Part shown: positions 7,789 to 15,200 of the stretch, piece by piece
How the letters are laid out: each line of letters starts with the position of its first letter
Numbering within the stretch: the stretch's first letter is position 1
DNA from: MWBV01 sp964418095
GTDB taxonomy: Archaea; Nanobdellota; Nanobdellia; Pacearchaeales; GW2011-AR1
NCBI GenBank assembly: GCA_964418095.1
Contig: CAYQKM010000005.1
Coordinates: forward strand, 1-62,277
DNA length: 62,277 bases
Direction: 5' to 3'
The notes under the pieces: model-generated
Databases searched by the model: none
The model's input: the letters and a program-made list of their open reading frames with translations, nothing else
What the model was told of the DNA's origin: nothing
Translations under genes and position numbers: made by a program

Positions 7789-8307
7789 TTATTGTTTTGT
7801 TTTTTTAGGTTCTTTTAATCCTAAATCTAATATTGGTTGGATTCTATGTTTTTCTAAATAAGAATATACATTTGCATGTTTTGTTCCTTTTATTAGTGCT
7901 TTACAAGCTTCTTCTACATTTTTTACACATTCCGCTTCTCCAATTATCCCTAATTTGTTTCCTAAAATTTCAATAGAGCACTCACTTAGATTTGAAAGTG
8001 TTTTTAATGCTTTTCCATCTTTTCCAATTACTCTTCCTCTCACTCTTTCAAGATCTTTTTGATTAGTGTAATCTTTAATATTGAGTATTTCAAATAGAAA
8101 TTCTTGTTTTTTAATTGAGAGTGCATTAGATATTGGAAATCCAAAACTGATTGCTTCAATTACTCTTTCTGCAACATATTCATCTTCACTTTCTCCAACT
8201 ATTGTTATCTCTTTTCCAGATATGTTTAATTTTACATTTAGTTCTTTTTCTAAATTAGACTTGTTCTTAATTATTCTTATTACTTTTTCAGCTATTATTT
8301 TTCTCAT
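7789..8307 (-). CDS. Pno1/Dim2-like KH-domain RNA-binding protein
   Basis: The 172-residue protein has two KH-type modules. The N-terminal one (about 1-60) is degenerate. The second carries the GxxG loop in GRVIGKDGKAL (95-98) followed by the IEILGNKLGIIGE strand pair. This arrangement and length match archaeal homologues of Pno1/Dim2, which bind the 3' end of small-subunit rRNA during ribosome maturation. The neighbouring aIF1A gene at 9734 is a common partner of this gene in archaea, though here a surface protein gene lies between them. It runs on the same strand as tRNA-Asn. Confidence 0.85.
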   Translation of the reverse strand: MRKIIAEKVIRIIKNKSNLEKELNVKLNISGKEITIVGESEDEYVAERVIEAISFGFPISNALSIKKQEFLFEILNIKDYTNQKDLERVRGRVIGKDGKALKTLSNLSECSIEILGNKLGIIGEAECVKNVEEACKALIKGTKHANVYSYLEKHRIQPILDLGLKEPKKTKQ

Positions 8308-8394
8308 AAGAAATAGTAAATTTTCTTCTTAATAAGTTTAACCGTTGTTACACTCACCTTGGCTTTTCCAGAGCTCATAGAATTAGTTATCTTC

Positions 8395-9690
8395 TTATGT
8401 TATAGATGCCACACATGCAGGAGATGTTTTCCAAAGCTCATAATAATCTCCTTCTTTAACATCTGTAGTTCCTGTTGAAATTTGTATAACTATATACTGT
8501 TCATAATTAATAGGATATTGTAACCCTATTATTGGATAGCATTGCGTACGGGTGGTACTAGTTACTTTTATGAAATTTGCGTCTTTTAAATATTCTTCAT
8601 ATCCTTCTACATCTCCCTTATTGGGACATCCTTCTTCTTTTTTGCAATTAACATTTTCTAGTGTGATAAAATTACGCCCTATTGGAGTTGGGAAAACACT
8701 TTCAATAAGTCCAGACCAGAGAGCTGTTTCAGGGGGTATACATTCACCATCTATACAATTGTATCCATTTGAACACTCTCCATTATTCTCTCCACACTTT
8801 CCACAACCATTCGGAGATACTCCACATTCTCTATTTCCACAATTTGGAGTACATGCCTCACATTTTCCAGTTAAATGATTGCAATTGGGTTTATCACTAT
8901 TTCTATCACACTCTCCATTATTCTCTCCACACTTTCCGCAACCATTCGGAGATACTCCACACTCTCTATCTCCACAATCTGGAATACATTCCTCACATCT
9001 TCCATTAACACATCTCTCATTTCCTTCACATTCTCCACAGAAATTATTACCGCAGCCGGGTTTTCCAAGGACTCCTCCACAATTTCTTTCTCCACACTCC
9101 ACTCTCTCACAATTTAAGCGGCAAATTCCTGCACTTTCATCACAGTGGTGGTCTTCTAAGCATTCACATCTTCCTCCGCACCCATCATTACCACATTTGA
9201 TTCCAGGCTCAGGACAATTAGGAGTACATCCTCCTCCACTTTCAAGATATTCTGGATTATAATATGTATCTAAAAGATTTCCAATAGTTACTCTTCCTGA
9301 ATCTGTTATAAACATAGGATAGATTGATAAACTTACTATTTTTCCATTGTAATCCAATTTAAATGGCTTTGTACCAAGCTCATTTAAACCCACATTTGTT
9401 TCATTAAACACAAAACCTTCTACTCCATTGTAAATACTAAAATAGATTCCATCTAATCTTCCTTCTCCAGGTCTTCTTGTAACTTGTACCATTGTTTGGC
9501 TATCTGTGGTTTTAGTTACAGAAAGTATCTTTAAATCAATACTAAATTTTCTTGAATCAATATTCTCTGAATCTTTGCTAATCATATTTCTTACAACTAC
9601 CCAGATTATTCCTACTGCCACTAGAGTTAAAAGAATTATTAATAATGTAGCAACAATTGTAGATAACCCCTTTTTATCACTTCTCCTCAT
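8395..9690 (-). CDS. pilin-like, cysteine-rich repeat surface protein
   Basis: The 431-residue protein starts with a type IV pilin/archaellin-like leader: MRRSDKKG, then LSTIVATLLIILLTLVAVG, with a likely prepilin peptidase cut after Gly8. A beta-rich module (about 45-145) contains IDLKI and RPGEGRLDGIYFS. A cysteine-rich region (about 150-320) has many CxxxC/CG spacings, including a CGVSPNGCGKCGENNGEC unit present twice. The last 110 residues form a separate domain with four cysteines. The membrane helix plus module plus cysteine-rich layout is shared with the genes at 36200 and 62150. It is probably a surface-exposed or pilus-associated protein held together by disulphides; the ligand is unknown. 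Confidence 0.75.
   Translation of the reverse strand: MRRSDKKGLSTIVATLLIILLTLVAVGIIWVVVRNMISKDSENIDSRKFSIDLKILSVTKTTDSQTMVQVTRRPGEGRLDGIYFSIYNGVEGFVFNETNVGLNELGTKPFKLDYNGKIVSLSIYPMFITDSGRVTIGNLLDTYYNPEYLESGGGCTPNCPEPGIKCGNDGCGGRCECLEDHHCDESAGICRLNCERVECGERNCGGVLGKPGCGNNFCGECEGNERCVNGRCEECIPDCGDRECGVSPNGCGKCGENNGECDRNSDKPNCNHLTGKCEACTPNCGNRECGVSPNGCGKCGENNGECSNGYNCIDGECIPPETALWSGLIESVFPTPIGRNFITLENVNCKKEEGCPNKGDVEGYEEYLKDANFIKVTSTTRTQCYPIIGLQYPINYEQYIVIQISTGTTDVKEGDYYELWKTSPACVASIT
8774..9007. repeat. direct repeat of 135-bp period inside the surface-protein gene
   Basis: Two nearly identical copies of about 99 bp (8774-8872 and 8909-9007) differ at only a few positions. They encode the duplicated CGVSPNGCGKCGENNGEC cysteine module, so the near identity points to recent intragenic duplication or ongoing recombination. 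Confidence 0.85.
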
Positions 9691-9733
9691 TATTTAAAAT
9701 AGTAAAAAGGGTTAATAAACTTTAGGTTGTAAT

Positions 9734-10093
9734 TTAAAATTCTTTCTCTTTATTATTAAGGTATCCATTTCTTTTTAACCACTCTATCTGGTTTGAGGGA
9801 TATTTAAAAATAATATCTCCTTTTGTTTTATCTAATTCCCAGGGCTCTATTAGAACAATGTCTCCTGGTCTTAGCCATAGCTTTCTTTTTAATCTACCCG
9901 GAACACGAGAGTTTCTTGTTTTTCCGTCGAGACATGCAACTTTCATTTTATTTCCACCTAATCTTTCTTCAATAATTCCTATTACTTCTTCACCTCTAGG
10001 TATTTTTGCCCTAGCTATTTTTACTTCTTCTTCAGGATTCTCACCAGGCTTATTTTCTTTATTTACATCTTCTTCAAAAAATTCTTTTCCCAT
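9734..10093 (-). CDS. eif1A: translation initiation factor aIF1A
   Basis: aIF1A binds the small ribosomal subunit A site and helps scanning and start-codon selection. The 119-residue protein has the S1-like OB fold: GEEVIGIIEERLGGNKMKVACLDG, the basic RNA-facing strand RVPGRLKRKLWLRPGD and the C-terminal DIIFKYPSNQIEWLK helix. The N-terminal 35 residues are acidic and probably disordered. It is divergent from the small gene at 10176. The shared 82-nt gap holds a TATA-like ATTTATAAAA about 25 nt upstream of this ATG. Confidence 0.95.
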   Translation of the reverse strand: MGKEFFEEDVNKENKPGENPEEEVKIARAKIPRGEEVIGIIEERLGGNKMKVACLDGKTRNSRVPGRLKRKLWLRPGDIVLIEPWELDKTKGDIIFKYPSNQIEWLKRNGYLNNKEKEF

Positions 10094-10175
10094 CTTTTAA
10101 GAAAACTGACATGTTTTATAAATATATAGTTTGAAATCAAGAAATATTTATAATTGTCTTAAATATTTAATCTGT

Positions 10176-10418
10176 ATGGGTAAAGATAAATATTCTATTT
10201 ACCAGGATGAAAACTCTTTAGAAGAAAGAGCACTTTCATTTTTAAGAGAAAATTTTAAAGAAAATAAATTTCTTTATAATTTAGATTTGTTAAAAGGGAA
10301 AATTGAGGAAATTAATTATTTATTAAAAAAACACTATATTTTAGAGAGAGGAGAAACTGTTTCCTCATTTTGTTACCAACTAGATAAAAAAGGTGAAAGA
10401 ATTATCCTAGGTTTGTAA
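10176..10418 (+). CDS. small protein, possible winged helix
   Basis: The 80-residue protein begins MGKDKYSIYQDENS. I chose the ATG at 10176 because a TATA-like ATTTATAATT lies about 27 nt upstream; an in-frame ATG 15 codons earlier would overlap that element. The middle (ALSFLRENFKEN, then IEEINYLLKKHYI) and the ending CYQLDKKGERIIL resemble the helix-turn-helix and wing of small archaeal transcription factors. The similarity is by eye and weak. It is divergent from aIF1A. Confidence 0.6.
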   Translation: MGKDKYSIYQDENSLEERALSFLRENFKENKFLYNLDLLKGKIEEINYLLKKHYILERGETVSSFCYQLDKKGERIILGL

Positions 10419-10444
10419 TGTTGTAGTTAAATAAACTACTTTAA

Positions 10445-10741
10445 TTATGTTAAAACTAATGCGAAAGGAATTCCTCCAATATTTCCAACTCCGTCTTTTG
10501 TGATTATTCCTGATTCTAATGCAAGATTTATTGATTTTTCTCCTACAATATTAAATGTTGAGTCTTCTGATTTCATCTCTTTCATTATTTTTGAAACTTC
10601 TTCACTAGAGCACACTCTTCCCTTAAAAAAATTCTCTTTTATATCTAACTGAAAAATATTTTCCTCAAATTTTTTTCCAATTAATTCTTCATCACAAATA
10701 GCCACAACATCTCTATAGGATTTTATGATGTTTACAAACAT
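10445..10741 (-). CDS. DUF424-family protein
   Basis: This 98-residue protein matches the archaeal family DUF424: an early VVAICDEELIGKKFEE (about 12-27), then FFKGRVCSSEE, STFNIVGEKSINLALESGII and a closing GGIPFALVL. The family is widespread in archaea and has no established function. The stop of the preceding DUF5679 gene lies 11 nt upstream of this start, and aIF2-beta lies further upstream on the same strand, so it probably belongs to a translation-linked transcript. Confidence 0.8.
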   Translation of the reverse strand: MFVNIIKSYRDVVAICDEELIGKKFEENIFQLDIKENFFKGRVCSSEEVSKIMKEMKSEDSTFNIVGEKSINLALESGIITKDGVGNIGGIPFALVLT

Positions 10742-10752
10742 TTTTTATATAT

Positions 10753-10947
10753 TTAGTAACTTTTTTTAGCTTCACCTGATTTTATTGCTTTTTCTGCTTT
10801 TTCTGCAGACATCATAGCACACATAACAGTTCCACAATCTGGACATTTTCCTTTAGCCATAAACCCTCCCTTTGCTGTTTGTGTTATAGCAGGGTCTTTC
10901 ATCCTTTGTCCTTTCTTTTTACATTTTACACAATAAGCTTCAACCAT
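10753..10947 (-). CDS. DUF5679-type small zinc-ribbon protein
   Basis: This 64-residue protein begins MVEAYCVKCKKKG and contains CPDCGTVMC, giving two CxxC knuckles with a conserved basic and Gly-rich linker. This matches the small archaeal DUF5679 zinc-ribbon proteins, whose role is unknown. It has one of the strongest Shine-Dalgarno sites in the window (AGGGAGGT) and a TATA-like element about 55 nt upstream. It is therefore translated from a leadered mRNA, together with the DUF424 gene 11 nt downstream. Confidence 0.8.
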   Translation of the reverse strand: MVEAYCVKCKKKGQRMKDPAITQTAKGGFMAKGKCPDCGTVMCAMMSAEKAEKAIKSGEAKKSY

Positions 10948-10952
10948 TTTTT

Positions 10953-10960
10953 ACCTCCCT
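10953..10960 (-). promoter_or_regulatory. Shine-Dalgarno site of the DUF5679 gene
   Basis: The reverse strand reads AGGGAGGT five nt before the ATG at 10947. A TATA-like ATATTTATAAAA at 10999-11010 gives a leader of about 30 nt containing the site. Confidence 0.75.
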
Positions 10961-11035
10961 TTTAGATTTAATTAGGGTAAGGTTTCCAAGAAAATTTGTT
11001 TTATAAATATTTAGTTTTGAGATTTTAGCAATTAT

Positions 11036-11446
11036 TTATATCTTTTCTCTTACAGGATGCTTTGCACCACATGCAAGGCAGTGCATAAAACTTAGTCTAT
11101 TTTCTTTTTGCAATTCAGTATCTGGTTTTCCACACTCTTTACAAATTACAAATTCTTTAACATATTGATCTATTTTTGCATTAATCTTTGAGCTAGAAAT
11201 TTTATTATTTAAGATTAGTCTTTCTCCTTCCCTTTGTCCTGAAGTTGCAAGTTCTTTAAGAATAAATTTCTGAAAGTGTTCTGGACTTCTTCTAATATAT
11301 TGAGCTATTGTAATAAAATTTGTGAGTATTGTTTTTTTTCCTTCTATGTGCCCCTCTATTGCAGGCACTTCAAATCTTTCTGACTTCCCTTCTACGACCT
11401 TAACTTTACTATATGCTTCATTAAGGAGTTTTTCATAGTTTTCCAT
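11036..11446 (-). CDS. eif2B: translation initiation factor aIF2 subunit beta
   Basis: aIF2-beta is part of the heterotrimer that delivers initiator Met-tRNA to the small ribosomal subunit. The 136-residue protein has the family order: an N-terminal helix, the alpha-beta domain (FEVPAIEGHIEGKKTILTN and AQYIRRSPEHFQKFIL) and a C-terminal zinc ribbon with CKECGKPDT and CLACGAKHP. The length is normal. A TATA-like CTTATAAAAG lies about 25 nt before the ATG, so the transcript is probably leaderless. Confidence 0.96.
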   Translation of the reverse strand: MENYEKLLNEAYSKVKVVEGKSERFEVPAIEGHIEGKKTILTNFITIAQYIRRSPEHFQKFILKELATSGQREGERLILNNKISSSKINAKIDQYVKEFVICKECGKPDTELQKENRLSFMHCLACGAKHPVREKI

Positions 11447-11582
11447 TAATTAGTTTTGAGAATATCTTTTATAAGGTTTGTGTTAGAGGTTTACTTAAAG
11501 ATGCTTCTGGGAAGAGGTTGTATTAATAAAACAGATGTTAATTTAGAAGAGTTTAAGGATTGCTGTGTTATTTTGGCAGTGT

Positions 11583-12215
11583 TTATCCTAAATATCTTAC
11601 TTTCCCTGGACGAGGTTCAAATATTATTCCTTCTTCAAGGAATTTCTTTATTTCTTGATTTATTATCTCTGGAGAGGTTTCTCTTAATTTTAATATTATC
11701 TGCTCTTTTTCAATTCCTCCTTCTTCTTCAGCATCTTTTATTAAAGTGATTATACTATCTTTTATTGCAACAACTTTGCTTTTATCAAGTTGTATTGGTT
11801 TTTTAGATGAATCTATTTTTTCAAATTCAAGTTTTCTAATTAAAAGATATTTTGTGTTTTGTTCTTTTATTATCTCAGGCTGAATATATGTTTCATTGTT
11901 CCAGTGTCTTAGTGTTCCTATTACTAATACAGTTAATCCTTGGGTTATTTCTTTAAACTTTTCAATATCATCTCCAAAAACTTTTAAGCTTATTTGTCCA
12001 GAACCATCATCTAGTTTTAAGAAAATGTATTTTTTTTCACTGCCACTCTCGTATCTATCTACAATATTTCCTATGATGTTGACTCTTACTATTTTTTTGT
12101 CTCCTAGTTCTAAAAATGAGAATCTTTCATTGTCAACAATAGGTTTTCCAAGTAAGATTTCTCCTATTTTTAATTTATATGCAATGTTTCTTTTGAATTG
12201 TCCTTCTTCTGCCAT
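11583..12215 (-). CDS. RPA-like single-stranded DNA-binding protein
   Basis: This 210-residue protein has one OB fold (about 40-125: VNIIGNIVDRY, FLKLDDGSGQISLKVFGDD, VLVIGTLRHWNNETYIQPE). After a linker comes a C-terminal winged-helix-like segment (about 150-208: EQIILKLRETSPEIINQEIKKFLEEG). That layout resembles RPA32 (Rpa2), which binds ssDNA and recruits partners through its winged helix. It lies just downstream of the MCM gene. A TATA-like CCTTATAAACA about 27 nt before the ATG gives it its own promoter. No large RPA subunit is encoded in the window. Confidence 0.75.
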   Translation of the reverse strand: MAEEGQFKRNIAYKLKIGEILLGKPIVDNERFSFLELGDKKIVRVNIIGNIVDRYESGSEKKYIFLKLDDGSGQISLKVFGDDIEKFKEITQGLTVLVIGTLRHWNNETYIQPEIIKEQNTKYLLIRKLEFEKIDSSKKPIQLDKSKVVAIKDSIITLIKDAEEEGGIEKEQIILKLRETSPEIINQEIKKFLEEGIIFEPRPGKVRYLG

Positions 12216-12256
12216 CTTTTTATTTTCAAATTTTAAGTGTTTATAAGGTTTTAGAG

Positions 12257-15200
12257 TTAGAATACTCCAATATATCCTTTTTTAGGTCTATAAATTTCAT
12301 TATCTTTAATTAATCTATTGATTATGTCTTCTAATTCGTCTTTTTCCATTCTTCCTTCTAGCTCTTTTTCAATTTCTTCATAAGGCATCATCTTTCCCAT
12401 TTTGCTTTCAAGTGCAGTTATTGCCTCTTTAACCATAAATATTCTATTTCTTTGAGATGAAGAGAATTTCCCTGAAATCCTATCTATATCAAATGTTTTA
12501 GACTCCGTGTCATATCCTACTTGCATTAAATAATATTTCATAAGTTCAATTGCTTCTTTTGCATCTTCCCTTGAAACTTCTTCATTTAATTTTAATCTTG
12601 CTGATGCCTCTGACATTCTTATAAGTGCTTGTAATTGTCTCGCAGAAATAGGGATAGGGCGCATTGCACTCTCAGACATTACTGGCTTATTTCTTAATTC
12701 AACATAAAACTTTTTTAATTCATCAACAGCTTCTGTACTTAACACAGGATTTATTTTCTGTTTTGCATATGCAACATATTTTCTTAATAACATTGAATCT
12801 ATTAAAACATCTTTTGTTTCTTTTTGGTGCTCTTTTAAAACATGCATTGCTATTCTTTCGTCTTTGGATCTATCAGGTAAGTCTCTTAGAGTAAATATTA
12901 TATCAAATCTGTTTATTAGTGTAGGAGGCAAGTCTATTTGCTGGGGTATTGGCATAAAAGGATCAAATCTTCCGAATTTAGGATTTGCAGCAGCTAGAAC
13001 AGATGTTTGCGCCTTTAATGATGCTTGAACATTTGCTTTTGAGATAGTTACTGTATTATGAAGAATCATTCCATTAGAGATAAAAGTTCTGTTTGGCTCT
13101 ATAGTAACATCATAAACCCATTTTACCTTGTCATTTTTTATTCTTGAGACTTTTTTTATTTTAACCCATTTGGCATAGCCAAATGCTAATCTTTCAATTT
13201 CTTTTAATTCTTCTAATACTTCTTTATTTTTTTCAGAATCTTTTAATGCTTCTTTTTTTGCTATTAGAACAAGTTTCTGTAAAAATAATCTGTCTTTTTC
13301 AACATGTAAGTCTATTAAATGTCCTATCTCTTTTTTTGCAGAGATGTTCAGTTTTTTGAATATTTTGCTTATTTTTTCAGTGCAATTCGGAACAATGTCG
13401 CGGATTGCTTTATAATTTTTTTCTTTACTTAAATATTCTTTTAGTCTCCTGCTCTTTTCCTTAGATAAGAAATTAATATTAATTAAAAATTTAGACAGAT
13501 TTTCTTGTCCGGATATATCTATTCTCCAGACATCTTTATCTTTAGAGATTGAGGATTGTATCCCAAATCTTAATAATAAATCACCTATCTGTTCTTCAAG
13601 TTCCTTATTTTTGGAGACAAAGGAAATTCTGCAGCCATTTTTATTTTGAAATTTTACTTTTCCATTTCCATCATATAGACCTCTTAAAAGATATTTTATA
13701 TTCTCATTTGGAAGCTGCATTATTTTATAAGGAATTATCTTTCTCCCATCTTTTTCTATAAGCAATGGTTCTATTTTAAGAATCTCTTCAATAACTTTCT
13801 TTGAAACAATTCTTATAGCAAATTGATTTTTTCTTTTTGTTGTTGCTGTTTTTATTTTAAAATGAGATTCAACAGCATTTTTATAATCACTTATTAACTC
13901 TTTATCATTACTCCAGAACTGTATCTCATTTTTTTTCCCCTTATTTAATTCATAATGTCCATTTGCGATATGATACCCTATTATCTTGCATAGGTTATTG
14001 TTCTCCTTTTTATAATCTTTAGATTTTATGCTTACTTCAGATGGAATAGGGAAAAACATTCCCTTCTTTGTATTTTCTGCAGATATAGTTGTTATTTTTC
14101 CATCCTTAACTGTCCAGCAAGGATGTTCTGGAGTTACTATAATCTCTCTCCCATTTGCAAGCTCAATTTTAATGAAGCTTTCTGGGGCAATGTGTCTGCT
14201 TACTCGGTCTGCTTTAAATGGAAATGCGTTTATAAAATCTGTAGAAATAAGTTCAACATTTTTAACAGGGAGAATCTCGCAATTTTTCCCATTGTAAACT
14301 TTATCTTTATTTTTTTCAATCAGGTTATCTATGAATTTTCCTATCTCAACTTGTTTTCCATCAGAAAGAAGCAGTTTGAAATTAGGCATCATGCATTGCT
14401 GCTCCATTGCTTCGTGCATGGCACTCCTATCTNNNNNNNNNNGGTCCATTTTTTCTAATTCATCAATACAAACTAAACCTTTATTTGCTAAAACCATTGC
14501 ACCTGCTTCTAAACTCCACCCCTTTAGATATTCATCTCTTACAACAGTTGCTGTAAGTCCTGCCCCTGAAGCAGATTTACCAACAACATATCTTCCTTTT
14601 GGAGAAATGTTTGACATGAAAACTAGTGTGACTGAATTGTGAATCCCTATGCCATTAGATACAAATGTGTTTGTAGAAGGTATTGACAAATCATAAACTT
14701 CCTCATTTTTTTCCTTTAATATTTTTATATTATCTATTTTTGACCAAAGGATATTGCTATTCGCTAATTTTTTTAGTCTTTCAAGTTCCTCAATTTTTTC
14801 CTTTGCTTTTTCCTCAAAATTTTTTATCAATTTTAAGAGTCTTAGTTTCCCAATAGAATTTCTTTTTTTTACTGTTCTCATTTCTGCGGCCAGAGTCCTA
14901 TCCCCTGTTTTTCTGCTATTGTATCCCAATTTTTTAACAACTTCATAAACCAAATTTCCACAAGGTATAAGATTATTATAACTATAAATAGGGTTATTTC
15001 TATTAAGCTTGATATTTCTTCCTATAATTTCTATCTCTTTAATGAAATCATTTATCATGTAAGTTGGAACAGCAACAGAATAATATTCAGTTTCTTTCTG
15101 TTTATAGGAATATTTCCTTTTTTTAATCTTGTTTATTATGCCCATAGAGAATAACAAATCTGAAGCACCCTCTGCCAATTTTCTTGAAATTGTTATCAGC

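Noticed and set aside
11456..11749. A plus-strand frame of 97 codons.
   Set aside because: It overlaps the RPA-like gene in antisense, is very Leu-rich as expected of antisense reading, and has no promoter evidence.
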